Shown one piece after another: positions 19,110 through 29,581 of a stretch of 64,000 bases of DNA. A program made the position numbers and the translations under genes. Source of the DNA: Nemertoderma westbladi (lineage: Eukaryota; Xenacoelomorpha; Nemertodermatida; Nemertodermatidae); NCBI GenBank assembly GCA_032718475.1, contig JAUCBJ010007908.1:1-64000 (forward strand). Direction: 5' to 3'. A model generated the notes under the pieces. The model searched no databases, was not told where the DNA came from, and was given only the letters and a program-made list of their open reading frames with translations. Position 1 is the first letter of the stretch, and each line of letters begins with the position of its first letter.

Positions 19110-21686
19110 AAGTCGTGGAATACTTTATCATTGAACTGAGGACCTCCATCAGATCAAATGCGTTTGGGAACACCAAAATCTTTAAAAAACAGAGGACATC
19201 CATTAGATCAAATGCGTTTGGGAACACCAAAATCTTTAAAAAACAATGTGAGAGCTGTTATACCCTGCGAACTTGTTGGGTCTCCAGACATGAACACAAG
19301 GCCACCCGCTATAACAGTCCACATATATCAAGTAAACAAAATTATTGTGATAAAATAAATCCGCTGAAGTATACTCCTTAGGTATCTGAGGGTGGGGATC
19401 ATTCATTAGAGTTTCTTTACACACACTAGGCTGATAGAGCTGACAGTGCGCACGCGAAGATACCGTATTTATGATGTCACAGTTTATGCCAGGCCAATAA
19501 ACGGTTTGATGAGACTTGGTTCGCTCAATTCCTTGATGCGATTTATAAAGTTCACTAAAGTACTTCTGTCCAGAGAGATTGTGGGAAAACAATCCATTGA
19601 CCAAATAAGAACAACTGACTCAGATCGCCACGGACACCCCAGAATGGACAGGTATGTAGGGAATACTGGTGGGTTTGAGCTGGAAAGCCTGTTTGAATAG
19701 CGGTAATTAACGCTTGGTATGTTTCATCATTGGAAGCGACAGACTGTATTCTAACAAGATATGAATCAGGTAAGCATGGGGGATCGGTACACTAATTGTG
19801 ATACTGCCAACCAAACCAGCTATATGATCTCCAACTTCTACATCCACCATGGAATCGTCGGGAGTGGGGTCTGAAACTGGTGCACGTGATAATGCATCTG
19901 GTATAGCATGATCCTTTCTTTTTTCCAGGAAGTATTAAATGAATATAAAGTGAGTTTCTCCTTAAGCCATTGAAGGCATGTATTATCGACCATATCTAAT
20001 GTATAGAGGTTTAAAATTGGGATTAGAGGCTTGTGGTCTACTACCAAGTTAAACTCAGGTAACCCCAATAAATATATTCTGCATTTCCCAATGGCCCAAA
20101 CGACTGTTAATAGTTCTAGTTCAATTATCACATAACGCAATTCTATTTCAGTTATGAAACATGATCCAAATTGAGTAAAACGCCAACCATCAGTATGCTG
20201 CTGTAAAAGAACAAAACCAAGGCCCTTGAGCCGGGAAGCGTCTGTTTGTAATATTGTAAGCAAATTAGGGTCGTATGGGGCTAGAACTGCTGGACTGACA
20301 ATAGCATTTTTTACATTACTAAAAGCCTAGTCATGAGTAGTAGTCCAAATATATTTATTTCTTACTTTCAACAAGTCGCAAAGAGGACTGGCAGCATTGC
20401 TAATACAGGGTGTAAAATCCACAAACTGGTTGACTAAGCCCATAAATAACTGTAAGTCCATAATGTTGGTTGGAATTGGGAATTCCTGAATGGCTGAAAT
20501 TTTTGATGGATCACCCTTGATTCCGACCTGTCCAACTGTCCCCAACCTGTCCCAGCATATTCAGCATATTCATATCAGGTAATCCAAAATGAAATTTTTC
20601 AGGGTGCAAACTAATCTTATGTTCCCTACATCGGTCGAGTACATCGACTATTCTCTCAAGGTGGGTAGAACTATTGGGACAATGAACTAAAATATCATCC
20701 ACAACTTTGGCCGTTCCTACCAATCCACTAAGAGCTTTATCACCCTGGTGACAGAATACATCCTGTGCTGATGCCAACCCCATTGGGTTTCTCAGAACGC
20801 CCCCAAGGCATTATTAATGATGTTAAAGATTGGGTATCTGGGTCTAATGGAACCTGCTAATAGCCATCCTTAGCATCCAGGGTTGAGAAAAATTTATCTG
20901 AATCATCAACTTTGTTAACCGCACCACGTGGTATGGTTAACGGATGGTAGGGATGTTTAATACGTTTATTTAAATTTGTGAGGTCGACGCAAAGGCGCCA
21001 ACCACTGTATTGTTTTGGCACAACAAAAATGGGATGAAGCCAAGCGGTAGACTCATTATCTGAAATCGCTTCTATAATGCTTTGCTTAACCATGCTACCG
21101 AGGTATTGTTTAACAACTACTAGGATCGGCATGCTGCATTGCAGCTGCATTTTTAACAATGCTGTGCTGGCTTGTCGACAAAATTGCGCCACCAAAACTC
21201 CCTATCACCCATGACATTTGCTAGATCATTCGCATCTTCGAGGCCAGTGTCCTTTAAGATGCGTCTCAAGAAAGTCATGGGCTGTCCACCACGCTTATTC
21301 ACTCCATGGGGCTACCAAAGCACAAGATTATGCAATGGCTGGTCCTCAAGGTGAAAGCAATGTCCTGCAAAGCGGAGGCGACTTCGTTCTCTCTGTGTTT
21401 GTCTTTGTTCTAGTACCAATGAGACACCTCCAATGTTATATAGTGACTCGTTGGAGATGTGTGCATTGTACTTGACACAATGAACCCGGCGTAGCATTCT
21501 TGTGAATGTGCCATCCCGAGATTTGGTGTCCCCGGCAGTTAAGAGCCCAGCATGAGTAGTAATGGTTTACCCTATTTCTGCCACAGTTTGGTCCTACTTC
21601 GCACCTTGGGTGTTAAGTAGGTCATTAATTAATCAACCAATTAATTAATTGGTCGATTAAACAATTAATTAATTGTTTAATCAATC

Positions 21687-21735
21687 GATTTGTATCAAAT
21701 AATGTTGCCAAAGGCAATTTAATTTGATACAAATC
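21687..21735. repeat. Subterminal dyad in the left arm
   Basis: A perfect 14-bp inverted repeat (GATTTGTATCAAAT against ATTTGATACAAATC) enclosing a second one (TTGCC against GGCAA). It can extrude as a cruciform. Just outside are further inverted TTAATTAATT tracts. The mirror copy is at 28028-28076. A role as transposase or replication-protein site is only inferred. Confidence 0.75.
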
Positions 21736-22317
21736 AATCAGATAGGGACGCGAGATGAATAAATTGTACTACAACAAACGAAATATACAATACAATAGGC
21801 ACTGTGCAATACAATATACAGTACATTTGTATTATTTTTGTCATACAGTAGAAGGTAAAGATAGAATTAAATAAATAGACGCAATCGAGGCCCAAAACAT
21901 AAATTACCCTCACACAAAAATAAAGTGGCCCAGTTTGGCCCTGAGTCATCCCTCAATAATCTGCGGTTGTTGGGCTCTTATTAACCGTAGCATGACTAAC
22001 CCAAACATCAATGCATGAATGGGGCCTGCGTGAATGGGGCCTGCCACAGAGTTTAAATTATTCAAACCTATAGCTTCGTTATTACATCAATTCGTCCGAG
22101 AAATTATAATAAACATCTGCTCTTGCAATAGATTGCATTCTTCTTTCACAACTCCATTCTAACCTCCCTCTATAATAGCCCCTAGTCACCGCATTCCCAT
22201 TCATTCTCTAATTTTTATTTTTAAAAGTTTTATTTATTTTCATAAAAGTTTTATTTATTTAAAATTTTGTAAAATCATTCAGCGAAAATTCATAATATCA
22301 ATTGACATTGCTATATA

Positions 22318-23367
22318 ATGCATAGAGATGAAAGATGTTTGGTTTGTAATAAAGAAATGAGACAAGATAATCTATCTCGTCATATGGAAAGACATAGAAA
22401 GGATAAACTAATGGATCCATTACCAAAGAAATTTAAAAAATCCGAAGATGTTTTTAGTGAAGATGAAAAGAAAAAGAGAGTTGAGCGTGATATTTTAAAG
22501 ATAAAACAGACAATGGAAAATAAATTTCATAAAGTTATGAATATTTTGAAAGGGATACAAAAACAGTTACCCCTAGAAAATGATGAGAATTTGAGTGAGG
22601 AAGATGAAGAAGAAGAGGACGATGAGATGGAGAATGAAAATAGTGAGGGTCAAGATGAAGTTGAAGAGAGTGAAGTTGGGAACGAAGAAAGTGAAGATCA
22701 GAAAGATGACGAAGAAAGTGAAGGTCAGGAAGAGGGTGAAGATAGCGAAGGTCAGGAAGAGAATGAAGAAAGTGAAGAACAGGAAGAGGATGAAGAAAGT
22801 GAAGAACAGGAAGAGGATGAAGAAAGTGAAGAACAGGAAGAGGATGAAGAAAGTGAAGAACAGGAAGAGGATGAAGAAAGCGAAGGTCAGAAAGAGGATG
22901 AAGAAAGTGAAGGTCATGAAGAGGACGAAGAAAGTGAAGAACAGGAAGACGACGAAGAAAGTGAAGGTCAGGAAAGTGAAGAAGATGATGAAAATGATAA
23001 TAATAAGGAAATATTGAGACAATTACTTGGAAATAAGAATAAATTGCGGAAAATTATTAAACATTTAGAAGAGAATGGTGAAAATAAAGAAGAGATATTG
23101 AGACAAATATTAGGAAACAAAAATCAAATGCGGAAATTTATTAAACAAATGGAAGAAAATGAGGAAAATAGAGAAGAGATATTAAGACAGGTTCTGGGAA
23201 ATAAAAGTAAATTACTGAAAATTAATGAACAATTGAATAAAATTAAGAAACTGTTGGTTAATGAGGAAGATGAAATTAAAGAAAATCAACCAGCTTTTAC
23301 TTATTTTCGAAGACCTATGACAACAAACTCTCGTACAGTATTTGCCCGCGCAGGAGGACACTATTGA
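22318..23367 (+). CDS. 349-aa zinc-finger, acidic-repeat, coiled-coil protein (left arm copy)
   Basis: Function unknown. Residues 7-26 form a C2H2 zinc finger (CLVC, then H22 and H26 in NLSRHMERH). A charged helical linker follows, then about 130 residues of acidic repeats with a nine-residue theme (EDEESEEQE), three coiled-coil repeats of about 30 residues (EEILRQxLGNKxxxxK) at roughly 235-325, and a basic C-terminus ending RAGGHY. The ATG is preceded by an AT-rich stretch with TATATA. The ordered design (nucleic-acid-binding finger, acidic spacer, oligomerising coil) suggests a DNA-binding structural or replication accessory protein; this is inference. The plus and minus shadow frames over the acidic repeats are not genes. 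Confidence 0.8.
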   Translation: MHRDERCLVCNKEMRQDNLSRHMERHRKDKLMDPLPKKFKKSEDVFSEDEKKKRVERDILKIKQTMENKFHKVMNILKGIQKQLPLENDENLSEEDEEEEDDEMENENSEGQDEVEESEVGNEESEDQKDDEESEGQEEGEDSEGQEENEESEEQEEDEESEEQEEDEESEEQEEDEESEEQEEDEESEGQKEDEESEGHEEDEESEEQEDDEESEGQESEEDDENDNNKEILRQLLGNKNKLRKIIKHLEENGENKEEILRQILGNKNQMRKFIKQMEENEENREEILRQVLGNKSKLLKINEQLNKIKKLLVNEEDEIKENQPAFTYFRRPMTTNSRTVFARAGGHY

Positions 23368-23824
23368 CATTTGTTTGTTTGAGTTCCTTTCATAATAGTA
23401 TTAAAACTATTTATCCATAACAATTATATTAGTATTAGGACTATTTATCCATAACATTTATATTAGTATTAGGATTATTTATCCTTAATTATTATATTAG
23501 TATTATAAATGTATTTGCCAACAATATTTATTACTATTAGGTCTATTTATTCAAGAAATTATATGTTTTTTATAATATATTTTGGAAAATTAGTCGACTA
23601 AGTCATAATTTTTAAAACTTTAAATAAGGGTGGAGTTATTTTATAAAGTTAAGAAGAGTGAATCAATGGAGGCAACCTGAAGTCTCATATCTTGCCCTTT
23701 ACTCATAAGACCGCACGTTAACTCCCAAGGTTGCATACTATCACTATAGCTGGGAGAGTCAAAGCTAGTGTACAGGAGTGAGGGAAGTGAGGAAGTGAGG
23801 GAAGTGAGGGAATGAGGGAGGCAG

Positions 23825-24902
23825 TGAGGGAAGTGAGGCAGTGAGGCATAGTGAGGCATAGTGAGGCAGTGAGGCATAGTGAGGGAAGTGAGGGAAGTGA
23901 GGCATAGTGAGGCATAGTGAGGCATAGTGAGGCAGCGGCCTCACTATGTCTCACTATGCCTCACTATGTCTCACTATGCCTCACTGCCTCACTGCCTCAC
24001 TATGCCTCACTATGCCTCACTATGCCTCACTATGCCTCACTATGCCTCAATATGCCTCACTATGCCTCACTATGCCTCACTGCCTCACTGCCTCACTATG
24101 CCTCACTATGCCTCACTATGCCTCACTATGCCTCACTGCCTCACTGCCTCACTGCCTCACTATGCCTCACTATGCCTCACTATGCCTCACTATGCCTCAC
24201 TATGCCTCACTATGCCTCACTATGCCTCACTATGCCTCACTATGCCTCACTATGCCTCACTATGCCTCACTATGCCTCACTATGCCTCGCTATGCCTCAC
24301 TATGCCTCACTATGCCTCACTGCCTCACTGCCTCACTATGCCTCACTATGCCTCACTATGCCTCACTATGCCTCACTGCCTCACTATGCCTCACTATGCC
24401 TCACTATGCCTCACTATGCCTCACTATGCCTCAATATGCCTCACTATGCCTCACTATGCCTCACTGCCTCACTGCCTCACTATGCCTCACTATGCCTCAC
24501 TATGCCTCACTATGCCTCACTATGCCTCACTATGCCTCACTATGCCTCACTATGCCTCACTATGCCTCACTATGCCTCACTATGCCTCACTTGCCTCACT
24601 ATGCCTCACTATGCCTCACTATGCCTCACTATGCCTCACTATGCCTCGCTATGCCTCACTATCCCTCACTATGCCTCACTATGCCTCACTATGCCTCACT
24701 ATGCCTCACTATGCCTCACTGCCTCACTGCCTCACTGCCTCACTATGCCTCACTATGCCTCCTATGCCTCCTATGCCTCACTATGCCTCACTGCCTCACT
24801 ATGCCTCACTGCCTCACTATGCCTCACTTCCCTCACTTCCCTCACTTCCCTCACTTCCCTCACTTCCCTCACTTCCCTCACTTCCCTCACTTCCCTCACA
24901 TT
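23825..24902. repeat. CCTCACT satellite with variable spacers, head-to-head
   Basis: Roughly a hundred units share the core CCTCACT followed by ATG (10-bp unit), G (8 bp) or TC/TTC (9-10 bp). The array is inverted left of about 23935 (GTGAGGCAGCGGCCTCAC) and direct to its right, ending in a block of CCTCACTTC units at about 24835-24900. No unit variant contains a stop, so open frames of over 300 codons appear in several frames; none is a gene. Units resume at 25851-25925 after the LINE fragment. Confidence 0.9.
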
Positions 24903-25850
24903 TGCCTGATCGAGCTCGGTATTCCTGACTTTGAGACTTTAGTCCTGGACAAACAACGAAAATTCTTAAATAACTTCACTATTGTCGATGATTCCCCTCT
25001 AAAGATAGCTATGGAACTCGTTGAAGTTTCTAGAAGTCCAATGTACCTAGCTATGGAGAGGGTAAGGAAACTGCCCAATAATTACCTTGATCAGCAGCAT
25101 TCAAAACTCACGAAATCGGTAGTAACATCAATGACAACAAAACGTCACCTTTATAAACTAATGAACCCTACTACGTCACCACCTCATTTATACTTTGATC
25201 CAAGGGTTCCAGAACGTCATAGGATATCCTGGTCCCGCTTCAGATTAGGCAGCCACAATTTCCCAGTTGAGCGAATGCGGTGGGCGAGAGTGAAACCAGA
25301 GGAGCGTTGGTGTCAGTGCGGGGCAATTCAAACTGAACAGCACTTAGTTACGGAGTGTCCTAAAACACTGAAACATAGAACAGAGACAGAGGGGTGTACT
25401 GGAACGGCTTGGAACGATCTGGCTAGTTTATTTGCTTTGGAAAACCAGCCTGCTATAGCCAAAATGATTTATAAAATAAACGGCGAATTTGATTGATATT
25501 TTGAAAGAATTTTCTATTTGAAAGGTTGAACATATTTGGTTTTTGTATCTTAGTTTCATGACAATTTATTTATTTGAAAATTTAAGTAAGTGAAGTTTCT
25601 TTTACGGAGCCCCTGAAGTTTTCATTAGTTTTCGACAATGAATCGATTATTATATATATTATATATATATTTTACTATTATTGTGCTATATTGTATTTAT
25701 AATATATTTATTTACTGTAAGAGAATTATTTAGTGTTCTTACCGGTACATTTACTGGTCTCACCATTCTTCACACGGCCAAGAAGTAATTAATTTGTGAT
25801 ATAATATTGTGTATTTATATGTGATGACAATAAACTTCAATCAATCAATC
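24903..25850 (+). pseudogene. 3' fragment of a non-LTR retrotransposon inside the satellite
   Basis: About 197 codons of LINE protein C-terminus, ending at TGA 25494-25496. It includes ISWSRFRLGSH and a Cys-His cluster (WCQCGAIQTEQHLVTECP) that resembles the terminal zinc-binding region of non-LTR RT proteins. A 3' untranslated region follows, with AATAAA at about 25829 and an (AATC)n tail. The long open frame that appears to begin in the satellite is a chance fusion. It is 5'-truncated and unrelated to RTE-1. Confidence 0.7.
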
Positions 25851-25878
25851 CCTCACTATGCCTCACTGCCTCACTATG

Positions 25879-28208
25879 CCTCACTATGCCTCACTGCCTC
25901 ACTATGCCTCACTATGCCTCACTGCCTCACTTCCCTCACTGCCTCCCTCATTCCCTCACTTCCCTCACTTCCTCACTTCCCTCACTCCTGTACACTAGCT
26001 TTGACTCTCCCAGCTATAGTGATAGTATGCAACCTTGGGAGTTAACGTGCGGTCTTATGAGTAAAGGGCAAGATATGAGACTTCAGGTTGCCTCCATTGA
26101 TTCACTCTTCTTAACTTTATAAAATAACTCCACCCTTATTTAAAGTTTTAAAAATTATGACTTAGTCGACTAATTTTCCAAAATATATTATAAAAAACAT
26201 ATAATTTCTTGAATAAATAGACCTAATAGTAATAAATATTGTTGGCAAATACATTTATAATACTAATATAATAATTAAGGATAAATAATCCTAATACTAA
26301 TATAAATGTTATGGATAAATAGTCCTAATACTAATATAATTGTTATGGATAAATAGTTTTAATACTATTATGAAAGGAACTCAAACAAACAAATGTCAAT
26401 AGTGTCCTCCTGCGCGGGCAAATACTGTACGAGAGTTTGTTGTCATAGGTCTTCGAAAATAAGTAAAAGCTGGTTGATTTTCTTTAATTTCATCTTCCTC
26501 ATTAACCAACAGTTTCTTAATTTTATTCAATTGTTCATTAATTTTCAGTAATTTACTTTTATTTCCCAGAACCTGTCTTAATATCTCTTCTCTATTTTCC
26601 TCATTTTCTTCCATTTGTTTAATAAATTTCCGCATTTGATTTTTGTTTCCTAATATTTGTCTCAATATCTCTTCTTTATTTTCACCATTCTCTTCTAAAT
26701 GTTTAATAATTTTCCGCAATTTATTCTTATTTCCAAGTAATTGTCTCAATATTTCCTTATTATTATCATTTTCATCATCTTCTTCACTTTCCTGACCTTC
26801 ACTTTCTTCGTCGTCTTCCTGTTCTTCACTTTCTTCGTCCTCTTCATGACCTTCACTTTCTTCATCCTCTTTCTGACCTTCGCTTTCTTCATCCTCTTCC
26901 TGTTCTTCACTTTCTTCATCCTCTTCCTGTTCTTCACTTTCTTCATCCTCTTCCTGTTCTTCACTTTCTTCATCCTCTTCCTGTTCTTCACTTTCTTCAT
27001 TCTCTTCCTGACCTTCGCTATCTTCACCCTCTTCCTGACCTTCACTTTCTTCGTCATCTTTCTGATCTTCACTTTCTTCGTTCCCAACTTCACTCTCTTC
27101 AACTTCATCTTGACCCTCACTATTTTCATTCTCCATCTCATCGTCCTCTTCTTCTTCATCTTCCTCACTCAAATTCTCATCATTTTCTAGGGGTAACTGT
27201 TTTTGTATCCCTTTCAAAATATTCATAACTTTATGAAATTTATTTTCCATTGTCTGTTTTATCTTTAAAATATCACGCTCAACTCTCTTTTTCTTTTCAT
27301 CTTCACTAAAAACATCTTCGGATTTTTTAAATTTCTTTGGTAATGGATCCATTAGTTTATCCTTTCTATGTCTTTCCATATGACGAGATAGATTATCTTG
27401 TCTCATTTCTTTATTACAAACCAAACATCTTTCATCTCTATGCATTATATAGCAATGTCAATTGATATTATGAATTTTCGCTGAATGATTTTACAAAATT
27501 TTAAATAAATAAAACTTTTATGAAAATAAATAAAACTTTTAAAAATAAAAATTAGAGAATGAATGGGAATGCGGTGACTAGGGGCTATTATAGAGGGAGG
27601 TTAGAATGGAGTTGTGAAAGAAGAATGCAATCTATTGCAAGAGCAGATGTTTATTATAATTTCTCGGACGAATTGATGTAATAACGAAGCTATAGGTTTG
27701 AATAATTTAAACTCTGTGGCAGGCCCCATTCACGCAGGCCCCATTCATGCATTGATGTTTGGGTTAGTCATGCTACGGTTAATAAGAGCCCAACAACCGC
27801 AGATTATTGAGGGATGACTCAGGGCCAAACTGGGCCACTTTATTTTTGTGTGAGGGTAATTTATGTTTTGGGCCTCGATTGCGTCTATTTATTTAATTCT
27901 ATCTTTACCTTCTACTGTATGACAAAAATAATACAAATGTACTGTATATTGTATTGCACAGTGCCTATTGTATTGTATATTTCGTTTGTTGTAGTACAAT
28001 TTATTCATCTCGCGTCCCTATCTGATTGATTTGTATCAAATTAAATTGCCTTTGGCAACATTATTTGATACAAATCGATTGATTAAACAATTAATTAATT
28101 GTTTAATCGACCAATTAATTAATTGGTTGATTAATTAATGACCTACTTAACACCCAAGGTGCGAAGTAGGACCAAACTGTCGCAGAAATAGGGTAAACCA
28201 TTACTACT
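25879..28208 (-). repeat. Right inverted arm of the palindromic element
   Basis: Inverted copy of 21555-23884. The near-perfect identity over 2.3 kb means recent formation, gene conversion between arms, or an assembly artefact. Confidence 0.9.
26396..27445 (-). CDS. 349-aa zinc-finger, acidic-repeat, coiled-coil protein (right arm copy)
   Basis: Identical in translation to the left-arm gene and in mirror position, so the two genes converge on the satellite centre. Retention of a full-length frame with a repetitive acidic stretch in both arms argues for recent conversion or selection. Confidence 0.8.
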   Translation of the reverse strand: MHRDERCLVCNKEMRQDNLSRHMERHRKDKLMDPLPKKFKKSEDVFSEDEKKKRVERDILKIKQTMENKFHKVMNILKGIQKQLPLENDENLSEEDEEEEDDEMENENSEGQDEVEESEVGNEESEDQKDDEESEGQEEGEDSEGQEENEESEEQEEDEESEEQEEDEESEEQEEDEESEEQEEDEESEGQKEDEESEGHEEDEESEEQEDDEESEGQESEEDDENDNNKEILRQLLGNKNKLRKIIKHLEENGENKEEILRQILGNKNQMRKFIKQMEENEENREEILRQVLGNKSKLLKINEQLNKIKKLLVNEEDEIKENQPAFTYFRRPMTTNSRTVFARAGGHY

Positions 28209-28278
28209 AGCATGGACTCCCATAAAGGAGTACTGGAACTACTGCTGCTCTAAATAATCGGACCTTAACAAACTTTGT

Positions 28279-29281
28279 TTAACAAACTCCTACACTGGCT
28301 ATTGGAAGTTTACGCACCATGTATACAGCAAATGGAATAGCATCCTCCTTTAAATGAGTTATCATTGGTGGACCAGACATTTGTTGTAATTTATTCTCTG
28401 TATCGAACACATCTGAATATTTGGCAGGACACTGAGGGCATCGAAGATGCCCTGTTTTGCCACACCCATAGCATGTCCTTGTTGTCCTAGTGGAGGTATC
28501 AGGATTGGAATTACCTGATGCTCCGGATGCATTAATATTGTTTTTATTGCGATCCTGGCTTTTGCCTCTGTAGTAATTCTTGCATCCAGTGGCTTTGTTA
28601 ATAACATGAGGATTTTTTATGTCCTGTATACTGGCCTGGGCAGATTCCTCTGATTTGCACAGATTAATGGAATCTTCTAGTGAATGAAAAGGAGACAAGG
28701 CCATGAGTTTCGAGCGGGTTTCTTCACACTGGATTCCTGACATAATTATTGTAGTTAATCTCCAATCCAAGCAAGTAAGGCAAAGCTCAGCATCGCGAGC
28801 AAGATTTTTAACTGCAACTAAATAAGTATCAAATCAATCACTTGGTCCAAAGTAGAATGCATGTCTATTGACAAATAACTGTGAAAAATACTAACCTGCC
28901 TTGCCCTACCATTTTGTCCATTTGAAAAGCAGAACAGTAGTCAGATCACACTGACTTCCATGTCTCAAACTTAGCCAGACTGAAGTCAGTTTCCTTCATA
29001 TTGGAGCCTTTATCTGCATATTGCAGGGTATGCCACCATCATTGGATGCTGGGGTCGGATTGGTGGAACTGCCACCAACTGTCATATTCTGTATCATTTG
29101 CTGCTTGCGAGCATCTGCATGTAAGTGTGATTTTGCTATAGATTCTGCTGAGATCCTGTTGAGATTTTACTAGAGTAGCCAACATCAAGGACATAGGATC
29201 GGTAGTTGTCCCTGTGGCTACTGATCCCAACTGCTCCTTTAAATGCACATTTTCCTCTTCAAGTTCCGCTTTGGTAGGCAT
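28279..29281 (-). pseudogene. Gypsy-1 gag and start of pol (decayed)
   Basis: Starts at the ATG at 29281 (MPTKAELEEENV), matching the start of Gypsy-2 gag. It continues through LTTIIMSGIQCEETRSK (about 28755) to one zinc knuckle (CYGCGKTGHLRCP, about 28440-28480). There a deletion fuses it to the RT leader (YSDVFDTENKLQQMSGPP), removing the second knuckle and the protease. A possible splice acceptor (TTTCCAG) lies about 16 bases before the ATG. Confidence 0.75.
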
Positions 29282-29495
29282 GATGGACTGTGGACTGGAA
29301 ACACAAAAATACAATGGTTAGTAAACTAGGAATGTACCACGTACTGGTCCCGTACTCGTAATAGTACGCCAGTAGGCCAATTGTATTAGGTGTCGGCCAG
29401 TAAGTTGAACTGACCTAGGCTTACAAGATTGTGTATTGCAGTATTGTCCCCTTCCAGACTAGCAGCAGAATGGTGGAACGGTAGACATTCAATTT

Positions 29496-29576
29496 ACATT
29501 ACACATTAGAAGAAGAAGCAGAAGAAGGTTCAAACTAACATTACTGCACCATAGCAAGATCGGAAGTAAAGACATT
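29496..29576. repeat. Second copy of the Gypsy-1 leader segment
   Basis: The segment from CACATTAGAAGAAGAAGCAG to GGAAGTAAAGA is present here and again at 52053-52130, on the other side of BEL-1. It was a tandem duplication of about 78 bp in Gypsy-1, covering the LTR end, the primer-binding site and leader; BEL-1 inserted at the junction. Confidence 0.7.
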
Positions 29577-29581
29577 ACACA

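Larger units (their letters stand above)
17245..21116 (-). pseudogene. Gypsy-1 pol: RT, RNase H, integrase (decayed, interrupted)
   Basis: Reading on the minus strand: RT blocks (WLHPIFVVPK, LCVDLTNLNK, STLDAKDGY at 20857-21195; VVDDILVH at 20511-20783). The RT active site carries VVDD in place of the usual YxDD context. RNase H starts LQTDAS at 19838-20263. The integrase zinc region (HQGIERTKSHQ, PGIN) and first catalytic Asp (YVDCYSG) are at 19236-19604, and the integrase C-terminal part (LLEWRNTPKDH) at 17245-17557. RTE-2 splits the integrase core at 17558-19124, and a 62-bp tandem duplication lies at about 19143-19247. Multiple frameshifts make it non-functional. Confidence 0.8.
21555..23884 (+). 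repeat. Left inverted arm of the palindromic element
   Basis: Mirror of 25879-28208; paired coordinates sum to 49763. From the tip inward it contains small hairpins, the 349-aa gene, a set of diverged repeats of about 45 bp (TTATATTAGTATTAGGA, about 23391-23520) and the first satellite units in inverted orientation. Confidence 0.9.
21555..28208. mobile_element. Palindromic terminal-inverted-repeat element, 6654 bp, Polinton-like ends
   Basis: The element lies between two copies of AGCATG (21549-21554 and 28209-28214), a 6-bp target duplication inside RTE-3; the uninterrupted target sequence is seen in RTE-1 and RTE-2. It starts AGTAGTAATGGTTTACCC and ends with the inverse complement. The arms (21555-23884 and 25879-28208, 2330 bp) are inverted copies; in the parts I compared I found one mismatch (21582 against 28181). 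Each arm carries one 349-aa gene reading inward. The 1994-bp centre is CCTCACT satellite plus a LINE fragment. Six-bp duplications and termini starting AG are known for Polinton/Maverick elements, but no polymerase, integrase or capsid gene is present. I infer a non-autonomous relative. Confidence 0.85.
21117..28274 (-). mobile_element. RTE-3: short RTE-like LINE copy split by the palindromic element
   Basis: About 500 bp of RTE 3' end in two pieces (21117-21554 and 28215-28274), flanked by the direct repeat TTGTTTAACAA (21106-21116 and 28275-28285). It is inserted in the RT region of Gypsy-1: the Gypsy-1 frame before the insert (VRKLPIASVGV) rejoins at VKQYLGSMVKQ after it. It contains the RTE C-terminus (LRRVHCVKYNAHISN) with a small local rearrangement at about 21390-21410. 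Confidence 0.85.

Noticed and set aside
22573-23022. 149- and 140-codon frames over the acidic repeat of the 349-aa gene (and mirror copies at 26741-27190)
   Set aside because: They are shadows of the GAA/GAT-rich repeat: Phe/Leu-rich on the other strand and Lys/Arg-rich in the shifted frame.
23917-25496. Open frames of 330-516 codons in several frames over the CCTCACT repeat
   Set aside because: The repeat units contain no stop in any frame, so long frames are expected by chance. The 516-codon frame simply runs into the LINE fragment.
23825-25925. CRISPR array
   Set aside because: Short units with 1-3 base spacers in an animal genome are satellite DNA; there are no unique spacers.
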